The translations under genes and the position numbers were made by a program. Positions 34,648 through 43,718 of a DNA stretch of 64,000 nucleotides are shown piece by piece. Numbering within the stretch: position 1 is the first letter of the stretch; each line of letters starts with the position of its first letter. The notes under the pieces are model-generated. The model was not told the origin of the DNA, searched no databases, and saw nothing but the letters and a program-made list of their open reading frames with translations. This DNA comes from an uncultured Bacteroides sp. (GTDB taxonomy: Bacteria > Bacteroidota > Bacteroidia > Bacteroidales > Bacteroidaceae): contig CASFGA010000008.1 of the NCBI GenBank assembly GCA_949294185.1, positions 159,371-223,370 of the forward strand, read 5' to 3'.

Positions 34648-37600
34648 TTATTTTTTGCCTTGCGAACGTTTCTTTTTCAATAGAACTAAAAGCAGGATGA
34701 ATATAGCCAAAACAATTCCTGCTGCCAGTGTACCACTTAAAGTGTTTTTCTCTTCTTCCGGTTGTCCGGCTGTGCTGACGGAGCTTTTCTTGAGAGTCAT
34801 ACCCTTCTGCGTGTCATCATCCGACAGAGCCGCCTCTTTCATTTCGGTAAGCCGTTGCTTGTAGGCGGCGGCCTGCTGCCGGCTTGCGTTTCCGGCAATG
34901 AAATCCTGCAGCTTGGCATTGTTGTCGGAAAAACCGCCTCCTGAAGTCCCGTATCTGGCAACCAGACCGGTATGCAGTGCAGCAATGTCTTTCAGTTGTT
35001 CCGGTGAAGCTTTCCAGTAGCCTTTACGGGCCGTTTCCATCATTACAGCTGTCATGTTTTCAAGAGCTGCCGGATTTTTTCCTTCAAAATAGCCTTGAAC
35101 CCCCAGATTGTATTTGTCTTTCACATATACATCGTAGATTTCGTTCCACATCTCCGGGTCAATGGCTTTGGGCTTCATGACATTCCATCCGTAGGTGTTC
35201 TGTACAATCTCGGCGATTGCACCGGCAGCGCTTGCGTCTCCCTTCATCTTTTCCCTGATATAGGTCGGGTTTAGGATGGTAGTGCGGCTTTCAATTCCGA
35301 TGGCCTCCTTTACTTCCTGCATGCGGACATTGTTCCGGTTGCGGTAGTCACTTAGATAAGCGTCCGGATCTTTGCCGGTAACGTTGCGGACTGCCAGATT
35401 CATCCCACCCATGAACTCATATACATGGTCGAGGCTCAAGGCTCCCCATGTGTTGCTTTGCCGTGGCTGGATGACGGCATCGGTGCGTGTGAGGGCGGCC
35501 TCGAAGGCAAACTGGCGGAATGCCTCCCAGTTTTTTTCACTCCCATAGTATGCACCCATGTTGTTCATATAGGTATCCGCTATTTCCTGTTCGTTCTCCC
35601 ATCGGTCTCCGGCCTCCACCATGCCCTGGATGCCCGTTCCGTATCCGCCGTTCACACCGCCGAACACACGGAATGTCGACATCTCGCGTGCATCTTTGGG
35701 CGTGAGCCCTTTTTCTATCAGCATCCGTTCCGTTTCCACGATACCGGCAGCCACCTGGTTTTCGTATGCATCGTCTTTGGCGGCTGCGGCCATTTCCACG
35801 GCACGGTTGATCAGAAAGAGACGCGATGCGGCGATGTCACGCAACTGCCCGCTGGTTTGTACGACAACATCAATGCGCGGGCGTCCCAATTCCTTTGAAG
35901 GGATGAGGCGGATATCGCTCACCCGTCCGAAGGCATCGCGAATCGGTTCGACTCCCAGCATATACAGGATTTGGGCAACGGTCGCTCCTTCGGTTTCGAT
36001 GAACTCGCCGCTCCATAATGTATAGCTCACTTTGCGCGGGATGGAGTCATTATGCCGTTTCTTGTACATCTCGATCGTGTTGTTTGCCAATCGGATGCCT
36101 TTTTCCCACGCGGCCTCCGATGGAGTGGCCTCTGCATTGATGGAATACATGTTGCGTCCCGTAGGGAGAGCATTGGGGTTGGCGATGGGATCACCTCCGG
36201 GCGAGGGCTGTGTATAACCGCCTTCGAGAGCGTTCATCAGGCTTGCCAGTTCCTTTTCCGGACTTGTGAGCAAAGCATTGCGGTAGTTGTCCACATTCTT
36301 TATCGTACGTTCCACTTCCACGATGGCCAGTGCCTTGCCGATTTGCTCTTTGCTGTATTCCTTTTTGTGCATCATTTGAGCCATCATGGCAGCCATTCCG
36401 CCTTGCGGGGATGGGGCGGGAGCGGTCTGGGTCTTGGCTTGGGTGTGTGGTGCACGATGTTTTTTCATCGCCTCCTCCATCTTGCGGAGCGCACTTGAGT
36501 CGGCTCCCATCCGTTTTGCCATGGCCAGAGCCTTGTCTGGGGCCATCTTTCCGGCTGCGTCACGCATCTTTTTGCGCATATCCTCGCTTATCGTACCCGG
36601 TTTGTGTGAAGATGCCGCATGGTTTCCTCCTGTCATGCTCTGTATTATCGGCTTCATGGCAGGATTTTCTTCCATCTCTTCGGCGGCGGCCATCATCATC
36701 GCCATCATTCCGTCCGGATTCTTTCGTGAAGCCTCTATTTCGCGGGCTTTCTTCAACTCATCCATTGTGATGCCGGCCGTGGTGCAAACCAGTGCGTCGG
36801 TTGCGGCAGACGGGTTTGCCAAAAGACGGGTGACCAGGGCACGTGCGGGATTCAGATAATGTTCCGTAAAGACAGTTCGGCGCTTCTCTGTTTGCGGGGC
36901 GGCTTTTCCCCTCAGCTTGTCGAGTGCCAACAGGCTGTAGGCTATCGGCTCGGTAGCCATCGCGTATACGCTCGATTCGATGCGCGCCTTTTCATAAGGC
37001 ACGCCCATCGTATAGAGCTGTCCGGTAATCTTTTCATTGGCCAATTCTTCCGCAAAGTTCTCTATGCGGGCAATGTCGTCTTCCGAATAAGGTTTCGTGA
37101 GCACGCTGTCCAATTCCAGTTCACGGTGGATACCCAACTTTACGGTAAGGCGTTTCACTTTCAGCGATGCCTTGCCGATTGCCGCATCATTGTGTCCGTC
37201 TTCCCCCGACAGATTGTTGTAGTCTTTTATGGCCTCGCTCAATTCACGGTAGATTCCGCGCACGTTGCTTTCCATAAAGGGGGGAGTCAGATAAGACTGT
37301 AGTCCGGCATACGAGCGGCGCTTGGCGATGATGCCTTCGCCCACGTTGCCGATGGAGTAGATATAGAAGTGGGGCAGTGTGCCGACAAGACGGTCGGGCC
37401 AGTCCATACTGGAAAGAGCCACCTGTTTCTTTGGAGTAAACTCCAGACTGCCGTGCGTCCCGAAATGAATCAGGGCATCGGCCTTGAATCCGAACTGCGT
37501 CCACAGATAGGAGGCTATGTAGGTATGCGGCGGGGCTGCATTGGTTCCGTGTACAATCTGGAAGGCGTTTGACCCGGAGCCTGCGGCATTCTGCGGAAGC

Positions 37601-39078
37601 AATACCACATTGCCGAACTGCAGACGCGCCACGCCCAGTTTTCCGTCTTCAGTTGCCATGTAGCTGCCTGGGAATTCTCCGTGACTTGCCACTACTTCGG
37701 CATATTTTTCCGGGCGGATAAAATTTTTTATCCAACTGTCATATTGTTTTTTTGTTATAAGCTCCGGATTTCCTTCCTTCATGAATCTGTCGAAAGCCCC
37801 TTCAGCATACAGGTTGAATACGGCTCCTTGTTTCTGAATCATTCTGCCCAACTCTTCGCTGCTTGCGGGCAGGTTGTCCACTTTGTAGCCTTCCTGTTTC
37901 ATTCGCACCAAGAGATTGTACAGGGAAGGAACGACCTCCATCCCGGCGGCAGTCAGTGCGTTTTGTCCCGGCCCTTTGTAATAATAGATGGCGACACGCT
38001 TTTCCGCGTTCGGCTTCTTTTGCAGACGGAGGTAGTTGTTGACCGTCTGCACGAATGTCTCCAACCGTTCGGGGATGGCGAAAGCATGCTGCATGCCTTC
38101 CTCGTCGGCATAGTGGCCGAACAGAGCAAACGGACGGACAGCCCCGTCTATTTCGGGTGTCACTACGCTTTGTGAAAGAAAGCCGCCGCTCATTCCCATC
38201 GCATCGTTTTCCCATTCTTCCACCAGGCTGTTCACGTTGAGCGGAGCGAACAGCGGGATGTTCTGTTCGGACAGATAATCCACAATATAGTCACCCATGC
38301 GTCCGTGAGCCATATTGATGACGGCCGCCGGCTGTACGGAGTCTATCTGGTGGCGTTTGATGAAGCTTCTCATCCGGCGCACCGGGTAGACCACATTGCC
38401 TGTTTCTTCCAGTTTCCTGATCAAGTCGGTCGGTTCGCCCATTTGTCCGGTCACGATGATGCGCGGGGCGTCTTCCTTCCACAGGCGGTTGTCTTTCAGA
38501 AAACGGTTGTATTCGGTCACGGTGTTGAATCCTTTAGGCTCATCGTCCGGATTTTGCGGGTCGGCGTGATAAAGCATCTCATTGGCGGCTTCCACCACGG
38601 CTTCCGGTTCGTTGACGGAAATCAGCTTTCCGTCGATAACCTTGCGGACATAGTTCAGCATGCTCCGGTAGTTTCGTCGCCCTCCGTTGCCTAAATATTC
38701 GCGTAGAGGAGCGGCGGTAGCCGAGTCGAGCGAACAGATGTCGTTTGCCGGATTGGTCACGGCTGTCGACAGCACAGGCAGGCCGCCTTCGGCCGCTTTC
38801 TGGATGACGGCACGCTGTTCCTCCGTGATGCGGAGTCCCATCGCATTGATGAAAACCATGTCGAAACCATTCAGTTTGTCGAGGTCGTCTGTGCTAAGTT
38901 CACTAAGCTTGATGAATGAATTGTCGTTTGCTTTTGAGATTTCTCCCAGATTGATGACCTGATAGTTGATGAATCCTATCCGTGTGGAGCTGAACCAATG
39001 GCTCCATACACTGGCAAGAATCAGAATCAATGCGATCATGCCACCGAGCATGATTCGTCTTTTTAAGGCTCTCTTCAT
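34648..39078 (-). CDS. hmuS: Membrane-anchored CobN/BchH-like protein HmuS (haem dechelatase candidate)
   Basis: A 1476-residue relative of the large chelatase subunits CobN and BchH. The start at 39078 gives an N-terminal anchor (MLGGMIALILILASVW near residues 10-25) preceded by Arg/Lys; an ATG at 39111 would overlap hmuR. A second anchor sits at the C-terminus ('LSGTLAAGIVLAIFILLLVL' then Lys-rich tail), so the chelatase body should face the periplasm. The CobN-type core includes 'ALIHFGTHGSLEFTPKKQ' at about 535-552. Unusual is a Met-rich insert at about residues 790-904 with 20 Met and 5 His. HmuS of Bacteroides has been reported to remove iron from haem anaerobically; cobalt chelation for B12 would be the other possibility but no cob genes are nearby. 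Confidence 0.85.
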   Translation of the reverse strand: MKRALKRRIMLGGMIALILILASVWSHWFSSTRIGFINYQVINLGEISKANDNSFIKLSELSTDDLDKLNGFDMVFINAMGLRITEEQRAVIQKAAEGGLPVLSTAVTNPANDICSLDSATAAPLREYLGNGGRRNYRSMLNYVRKVIDGKLISVNEPEAVVEAANEMLYHADPQNPDDEPKGFNTVTEYNRFLKDNRLWKEDAPRIIVTGQMGEPTDLIRKLEETGNVVYPVRRMRSFIKRHQIDSVQPAAVINMAHGRMGDYIVDYLSEQNIPLFAPLNVNSLVEEWENDAMGMSGGFLSQSVVTPEIDGAVRPFALFGHYADEEGMQHAFAIPERLETFVQTVNNYLRLQKKPNAEKRVAIYYYKGPGQNALTAAGMEVVPSLYNLLVRMKQEGYKVDNLPASSEELGRMIQKQGAVFNLYAEGAFDRFMKEGNPELITKKQYDSWIKNFIRPEKYAEVVASHGEFPGSYMATEDGKLGVARLQFGNVVLLPQNAAGSGSNAFQIVHGTNAAPPHTYIASYLWTQFGFKADALIHFGTHGSLEFTPKKQVALSSMDWPDRLVGTLPHFYIYSIGNVGEGIIAKRRSYAGLQSYLTPPFMESNVRGIYRELSEAIKDYNNLSGEDGHNDAAIGKASLKVKRLTVKLGIHRELELDSVLTKPYSEDDIARIENFAEELANEKITGQLYTMGVPYEKARIESSVYAMATEPIAYSLLALDKLRGKAAPQTEKRRTVFTEHYLNPARALVTRLLANPSAATDALVCTTAGITMDELKKAREIEASRKNPDGMMAMMMAAAEEMEENPAMKPIIQSMTGGNHAASSHKPGTISEDMRKKMRDAAGKMAPDKALAMAKRMGADSSALRKMEEAMKKHRAPHTQAKTQTAPAPSPQGGMAAMMAQMMHKKEYSKEQIGKALAIVEVERTIKNVDNYRNALLTSPEKELASLMNALEGGYTQPSPGGDPIANPNALPTGRNMYSINAEATPSEAAWEKGIRLANNTIEMYKKRHNDSIPRKVSYTLWSGEFIETEGATVAQILYMLGVEPIRDAFGRVSDIRLIPSKELGRPRIDVVVQTSGQLRDIAASRLFLINRAVEMAAAAKDDAYENQVAAGIVETERMLIEKGLTPKDAREMSTFRVFGGVNGGYGTGIQGMVEAGDRWENEQEIADTYMNNMGAYYGSEKNWEAFRQFAFEAALTRTDAVIQPRQSNTWGALSLDHVYEFMGGMNLAVRNVTGKDPDAYLSDYRNRNNVRMQEVKEAIGIESRTTILNPTYIREKMKGDASAAGAIAEIVQNTYGWNVMKPKAIDPEMWNEIYDVYVKDKYNLGVQGYFEGKNPAALENMTAVMMETARKGYWKASPEQLKDIAALHTGLVARYGTSGGGFSDNNAKLQDFIAGNASRQQAAAYKQRLTEMKEAALSDDDTQKGMTLKKSSVSTAGQPEEEKNTLSGTLAAGIVLAIFILLLVLLKKKRSQGKK
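36367..36711 (-). other. Met/His-rich insert encoded within hmuS
   Basis: This segment encodes about 115 residues with 20 methionines and five histidines (for example MMAMMMAAAEEMEENPAM and GMAAMMAQMMHKKE), joined by low-complexity Ala/Pro/Gln linkers. The flanking parts read as ordinary CobN sequence. Met/His-rich stretches often bind copper(I), silver or haem iron; a flexible metal-handling loop is an inference. Confidence 0.7.
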
Positions 39079-39094
39079 ATTGTCTCTCTTTTTG

Positions 39095-41242
39095 TTATAA
39101 TAATTTGTCAATATCCAGGGATATGCCGGCGCAGAAGGTCGTTCCGGTGGTGCTTGGAGTATTGTTGTAATAATGTTCCGGACGGTAATTGAACAGATTG
39201 TCTACGGTCAGTATGACATTGACTCCTTTGTATACTTTTTGCGATACGTTCAGTTTCCATATCGTGTAAGCCGGATAAGTGACCGCTTCGGTTGATTCAT
39301 AAGAATTTTCAGATACATATTCATCTGTTGTGACCTTGGAAAGGACACGCCCGTTCAGTGCCACGCTGAATCCGTAATTCTTCCAGTCCTTTCCATAGTC
39401 AAGCCGGGCGGTGGCCGTGTGGGGGCGTGTGCTTGAAGTGTAAGGCTGTCCGTATTTCACATGCTCGTGTGTGAAGGCATACGAAAGCTTCACGCCCAGT
39501 CCGCACGGATATTTTGCCGAGACATTGGCATCCAGTCCGGAGATGTTCATTCTTTTCATGTTTGTGTATACCATCCCGTTCATGGCCTGGTTCCATGCCG
39601 TATTGATGCGGTTGTCTACAAGATTGAAGTATCCGGTGAGAGTCATGCTGTAACGGCTTTTCATGTATTCGGCCGAAACGGAAAAGTTCTGGCTCCGCTC
39701 CGGTTTCAGATCCGGATTTCCGTATATCATGAATATGTTTGCCATATTGAAGTCCATATACATTTCTTTCAAAGTGGGGGCGCGGAAGCCTCCGGCATAC
39801 GAACCGCGCAGGGAACAGTTGCCCAGCTTGTACATGAGACTGAGTTTGGGTGATATGTTTTGTGTCTTTGCCTCCGAAAAATAATCGTAGCGCACACTGG
39901 CAAGCATGTTGAACTTCTTGTTCGGATTCCAGTCGAATTGTGCAAAGGCATCGGCTGTATATTGCTTATGGTTGCCGTTGTCGGTAAACTGGTAGCTCAT
40001 CAGATAGTCGCGCATGAAGTCTCCTCCTACGGTCAGCGTGTTTTTTCCGGCAAAGGTGTGATGATACAGGGCACGCACCGTGTGCTGCACATTAGTATAG
40101 TCACGTATGTCTTTGTCTTGCAAGACATCATAGTCGCTCTTGTCGTATTGGTCAAAGCTGTATGACACTTCCGCATTGTTGGTCTTGCTGAATGAATAGT
40201 TCCCTTTCAGTCCCCCACTGAAGTCGCGGTATCGGTCTTTGCCCGTGGCGCTTTTGTCGCGCTCGCGGAAAAAGTATCCCAACCGCCCTGTCAGTTTCAG
40301 ACGGTCGGTCGGCGCATAAATCAGCCGGTCTTTAAAGTTCCATGTGCGGTTGCCGTATACCCGGCTGAAAGCATTCTCTTCGCCGTCTTTGCCGATGGAA
40401 CCGATTTCTATAGGGTCGGTAGATGTATGTTGCACATTGAGGCTGTTTCTGAAGTCTCCGGCATTGAAACTTGCCGTACCTCCATATCGTTGGTCGTTAT
40501 GCGAACCGTAGCGTCCGTTCAGGTTCAGTGTCCATGGTTCCTCCGACTCTTTGCTGATAATGTTGATGACACCGCCCACTGCATTCGAGCCGTAAAGGGA
40601 AGAAGCCGCTCCCTTTACGATTTCAATGCGTTCCACGTTGTCCAGATTCAGGCGGCTGTAGTCAATATTGTCCAATGTCTCTCCCGCCAACCGCTCGCCG
40701 TCTACCAGAAACAGCACCGCATTCCCCCCGAATCCCTGCATGTTGAGAGAGACTTGCTGGTCCATGGCGTAGGAAAACTCGATGCCGGGAAGCTCAGTCT
40801 GAAGTAAATCGCCGATATTGGTTGCATCCACTTTCTGTATGTCATTGGATGTGATGACTCGGGTGATGATGGGAACATCTTTCAGTAGCTTCGGAGTGCG
40901 GGTTCCGGTTACCACAACGGTTTCCATGCCGATGGCATCCTCTTCCATGACGAAGTCTTTTTCCGTATCTTCCGGCTTGATGGGATAATGTTGTGTTACA
41001 TAACCTATATAGGAGACTTGTAAAGTATATTTTCTGTTGTCCGGCAGCCGCAGGCGGTATTTCCCAGACTCGTCTGTCGTGACTCCTACGGTTGTTTTCT
41101 CTTTCAGGAAAACGGTTGCACCGATAAGCGGTTCGTGGCTTGTATCGTAAACGGTTCCTGAGAGGATGCGCTGTGCAGCTGCCGGAAGCATCGGCATACA
41201 GCACAATACGGCCAGCCAGAAACCTGTCAGTATCTTTTGCAT
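39095..41242 (-). CDS. hmuR: TonB-dependent haem receptor HmuR
   Basis: A 715-residue outer-membrane receptor. Order: signal peptide ending in PAAAQ, a short carboxypeptidase-like domain ('GTVYDTSHEPLIGATVFL'), a TonB-box-like 'METVVVTGTRT', the plug ('DLLQTELPGIEFSY', 'NVERIEIVKGAASSLYGSNA', 'GGVINIISK'), then the barrel. Two haem-receptor hallmarks are present in the right order: 'FRAP' in 'GGFRAPTLKEMY' and 'NPDL' in 'YGNPDLKPERSQNF', which in HmuR flank the haem-binding His/Met residues. It sits directly between hmuY and hmuS, confirming the locus assignment. Substrate should be haem or haem-HmuY. Confidence 0.9.
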   Translation of the reverse strand: MQKILTGFWLAVLCCMPMLPAAAQRILSGTVYDTSHEPLIGATVFLKEKTTVGVTTDESGKYRLRLPDNRKYTLQVSYIGYVTQHYPIKPEDTEKDFVMEEDAIGMETVVVTGTRTPKLLKDVPIITRVITSNDIQKVDATNIGDLLQTELPGIEFSYAMDQQVSLNMQGFGGNAVLFLVDGERLAGETLDNIDYSRLNLDNVERIEIVKGAASSLYGSNAVGGVINIISKESEEPWTLNLNGRYGSHNDQRYGGTASFNAGDFRNSLNVQHTSTDPIEIGSIGKDGEENAFSRVYGNRTWNFKDRLIYAPTDRLKLTGRLGYFFRERDKSATGKDRYRDFSGGLKGNYSFSKTNNAEVSYSFDQYDKSDYDVLQDKDIRDYTNVQHTVRALYHHTFAGKNTLTVGGDFMRDYLMSYQFTDNGNHKQYTADAFAQFDWNPNKKFNMLASVRYDYFSEAKTQNISPKLSLMYKLGNCSLRGSYAGGFRAPTLKEMYMDFNMANIFMIYGNPDLKPERSQNFSVSAEYMKSRYSMTLTGYFNLVDNRINTAWNQAMNGMVYTNMKRMNISGLDANVSAKYPCGLGVKLSYAFTHEHVKYGQPYTSSTRPHTATARLDYGKDWKNYGFSVALNGRVLSKVTTDEYVSENSYESTEAVTYPAYTIWKLNVSQKVYKGVNVILTVDNLFNYRPEHYYNNTPSTTGTTFCAGISLDIDKLL

Positions 41243-41265
41243 GTGATGGTCTTGTATTTTTAGGG

Positions 41266-41934
41266 TTAGTTAAATGCGTTTTCGAGCGGATACAGGTATT
41301 CGAATGTCATGTATCCTTTTGTATTCTGTTCGTTGGCATAACCTAACAGGTGTATGGCGGCATGAGTCCCGTCTTGCAGTCGGAGCACATATATTTTACC
41401 AGACATTGTATAGATGGGAGGCATTGTACTGGTGTCCACATCAAGCCATCTGCTCAATGTCTCGTTATAGTCAGACTTTGCATACAGAATGACCCCGTCC
41501 ATCATGCCTGACATGTCGATGGTGATTCGGTCGGTGGTTTCCGTGTCGCTCACATATTCCCCGTCTGGGATGCTTCCCGAATCGAGCAGTTCGCTGATGC
41601 TTGTGAAGGAAGTTTCCATAACGGCACCGCCGTTTGTCTTGACATCATAGCGGTGGATGGCAATGTCCCAGTCGCCGGGCATGCCTTCGCCTTCCTCCCA
41701 CGGTTCTTCCGAACCGGTTTCGTCGAGGATGCGTGTGCAGACAGACTCCTTCGTTGCGAGGTTGATGTAAGTCCATTTCGTGTAGTCAGTGGCATCTACG
41801 GTCATCGATTCACAGTTGTCGGCAGTGATGATGCTGTAGGAGTCATAAATTCCGTCGAATATGCCGTCGCATGCTGAGAATGATATCATCATCATTCCCA
41901 ACATGGCGGCGACATGAAATTTTGTTTTCTTCAT
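41266..41934 (-). CDS. hmuY: HmuY-family haem-binding lipoprotein
   Basis: A 222-residue lipoprotein with signal ending FSAC (Cys at about 22) and a mature beta-rich body. Segments that match HmuY proteins are 'DATDYTKWTYINLATKE', 'DWDIAIHRYDVKTNGG', 'DRITIDMSGMMDGVIL' and 'YVLRLQDGTHAAIHLLGYAN'. HmuY is an outer-surface hemophore that takes haem from host proteins and hands it to HmuR; the ligands are two His in Porphyromonas but are Met or variable in Bacteroides, and cannot be assigned here. The gene is 23 bases upstream of hmuR. Its start overlaps the frameshifted end of the repeat lipoprotein gene upstream. Confidence 0.85.
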   Translation of the reverse strand: MKKTKFHVAAMLGMMMISFSACDGIFDGIYDSYSIITADNCESMTVDATDYTKWTYINLATKESVCTRILDETGSEEPWEEGEGMPGDWDIAIHRYDVKTNGGAVMETSFTSISELLDSGSIPDGEYVSDTETTDRITIDMSGMMDGVILYAKSDYNETLSRWLDVDTSTMPPIYTMSGKIYVLRLQDGTHAAIHLLGYANEQNTKGYMTFEYLYPLENAFN

Positions 41935-41981
41935 TTGTTCAATGCTTGTCTGTTTGTTATTCGCCTTGAGTCGTGTCTTGC

Positions 41982-42080
41982 GTGTCGAACGTGAAGGTGA
42001 TTGCCATAGGCATGGCTCCCGGTTTGATGTTCATGGTCAGCTTCATCTGTCCGTCGTTTATGGTTCCGGTCAGGTCGCTT
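41982..42080. repeat. 99-base perfect direct repeat, copy 1
   Basis: Identical base for base to 42343-42441, 361 bases away. It encodes, on the minus strand, the 'DLTGTINDG' to 'FTFDT' part of the repeat lipoprotein module. Its right edge coincides with one of the frame breaks. Confidence 0.9.
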
Positions 42081-42342
42081 GGTGAATTCATCCAAAGTCA
42101 GCGTATAGGTTCCGTCTCCGTTTTCAGACTCGCTGACATTCACTCCGGTGATGTCGAATGCCGGCATGGCCATGGCTCCAAGTCCCAATGAAGGCATGGA
42201 GATTGTCAGCGTACCGTTATCGGCTGCCGTAAGAGTCAGTTTCTGTTCAGAGCTGCCTTGTGAACTTCCCATTACGCTCATGTCCATCATTCCGGTATAT
42301 TCCCCTGCAACGGTTTCTGCCAGGGAGGGTTTCTGTGCTTGT

Positions 42343-42441
42343 GTGTCGAACGTGAAGGTGATTGCCATAGGCATGGCTCCCGGTTTGATGTTCATGGTCA
42401 GCTTCATCTGTCCGTCGTTTATGGTTCCGGTCAGGTCGCTT
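42343..42441. repeat. 99-base perfect direct repeat, copy 2
   Basis: Second identical copy of 41982-42080. At its right edge the reading frame from the upstream module breaks and a TAA stop is formed across the junction (at 42440-42442). Confidence 0.9.
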
Positions 42442-43183
42442 ATGCCGGCATGGCCATGGCTCCGTCTCCCATGGCCGGTACGGAAATGGTCAGCGTGCCG
42501 TCGTCGGCCGCTGCAAGAGCCAGTGTCATCTCAGAGCTTCCCTGCGAACTTCCTGCTATGCTCATGTCCATCAGCCCGGTGTATTCTCCTGCTATCTTGT
42601 CTGCCAATACGGTTTCCGGTGTCGGTTCGGCTTGGGTATCAAATGTGCAGGTAATGGACATCGGCATGCTTCCCGGCTTGATATCCATCGTGATGCGCGC
42701 TTCTCCGTTGCTGATTGTTCCTGACAGATTGCTTCCGGTAATGGTGATATCGCCTGCCGTCGCTTCAAAGCTTTCTTTGGAAAATGTATAAGAGCCGTTG
42801 TCGGCTGCGGAAACGGTCACATCTGTAATGTTGAAAGCCCCAAGCTGCATGGAGCCTGTACCTAAAGCAGGGAATGCAACGGTTACCGTTCCGTTGTCTT
42901 CGGCGGAAACCTGTATGGTCATTTCAGATTCACCCGCGGATGTTCCTGATACGGACATGGCCATCAGTCCGCTGTAGCTGCCCTGTATGGCTTCGGCGGC
43001 CTCTTGTTCCGGTGTTTTGGGATTGTCTTCTTTACTGCAGGCTACGGCGCACAGTACGGCGAGCATCATTGCAAACAAATTTTTGAGTTTCATCTGTTGG
43101 TAATTTTACGGTTAATAATTCTGTTCTGATACCGTTTCCCGTCTTTGGAAGTGCGGAACCGATACCGTTGTTTTGTTTGCCTG

Positions 43184-43191
43184 CAAAGTTA
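43184..43191 (-). promoter_or_regulatory. -7 promoter box of the hmu operon
   Basis: Minus-strand TAACTTTG, a perfect TAnnTTTG box, 91 bases before the start of the repeat lipoprotein gene, with a TTGC near -33. No Fur-like palindrome was recognised around it. To its right, 43192-43560 contains no gene and only the paired 17-base repeats. Confidence 0.65.
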
Positions 43192-43423
43192 GAAGCTGTA
43201 TCAAGGCAGGGCAATACCTAAAAATGACGATTTATTTGCCGTGAAAATATGAAAAGAAACGTACTGTTACCTTTTTGTAGGTATTGGCATATTGGGGGGA
43301 TTTGTAATGGCATGAGTTGTTGAAGGGAGTTTGATGCTTTTTCAGGCGGTCTTTTCTGGTGAGGTGTAGGGGATGTGTTTTGTCGCCTTTAATATTAAAG
43401 AAGGGAAGAGGTTTCATATTGTT

Positions 43424-43462
43424 TTTTCATAAGCATGATAATCCGTTTTCATAAGCATGATA
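43424..43462. repeat. Paired 17-base direct repeat
   Basis: TTTTCATAAGCATGATA occurs at 43424-43440 and again at 43446-43462, separated by five bases, so the units recur every 22 bases (about two helical turns). It lies in the gap between the hmu promoter and the tRNA terminator, 233 bases upstream of the hmu -7 box. It could be a binding site for a regulator. Confidence 0.8.
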
Positions 43463-43560
43463 TTGAAATCGGATACTGGTTCTATACAGATAGGGTGATG
43501 GTAGAGCCGATATTTTACAGATGATGCAGCCGTTTCGGCTTGTTTACGGACAGGTGGAAT

Positions 43561-43596
43561 AAAGAAAAAGGCAGACAACTTCGCAAGCTGTCTGCC
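43561..43596 (-). terminator. Terminator of the tRNA pair
   Basis: Arms GGCAGACA (43570-43577) and TGTCTGCC (43589-43596), extended inward by CTT/AAG, and followed on the minus strand by CTTTTTCTTT (complement of the A-rich 43561-43569). It ends the tRNA transcript. Confidence 0.85.
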
Positions 43597-43610
43597 CTGA
43601 TTGCTATAAG

Positions 43611-43683
43611 TAGCGCATACGGGAATCGAACCCGTGTTTCAGCCGTGAGAGGGCCGCGTCCTAGGCCACTAGACGAAAGCGCC
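43611..43683 (-). tRNA. tRNA-Glu (anticodon CTC)
   Basis: A 73-base cloverleaf: D-arm beginning GTCTAGTGG, anticodon stem CGGCC/GGCTG around the loop CTCTCAC, and T-arm ACGGG-TTCGATT-CCCGT. The anticodon CTC reads GAG. CCA is not encoded. The acceptor stem is imperfect: GGCGCTT against ATGCGCT leaves G1 facing U72 and U6 facing U67. It is transcribed after the tRNA-Ser gene. Confidence 0.85.
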
Positions 43684-43718
43684 GTTTGAAAGTGAAAAAC
43701 GAATCTTGAATACCGAAG

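Larger units (their letters stand above)
41957..43093 (-). pseudogene. Broken repeat lipoprotein gene (calycin-like modules)
   Basis: The first frame (42440-43093) encodes a lipoprotein signal (MKLKNLFAMMLAVLCAVAC, Cys 19) and two copies of a beta-barrel-like module ('GSYSGLMAMSVSGTSAGESE', 'EDNGTVTVAFPALG'; then 'GEYTGLMDMSIAGSSQGSSE'), and stops abruptly after AMAMPA. A third module ('GEYTGMMDMSVMGSSQGSSE') continues in another frame and is itself cut, shifting frame again after LTLDEFT. The original ending ('TFDTQDTTQGE' then stop at 41957) survives out of frame. Both breaks occur where a perfect 99-base direct repeat begins, so each looks like a deletion of the segment between two repeated blocks. 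I think the modules are the calycin-like family (PF13944). It is the first gene of the hmu transcript. Real decay or an assembly collapse are both possible. Confidence 0.75.

Noticed and set aside
39079..39111. Upstream ATG for hmuS
   Set aside because: It overlaps the hmuR stop and adds a charged stretch before the membrane anchor; 39078 has a purine-rich AGAGAGA sequence before it.
43424..43462. The paired 17-base repeats as a CRISPR remnant
   Set aside because: Only two units with a five-base gap and no cas genes; spacers would be about 30 bases.
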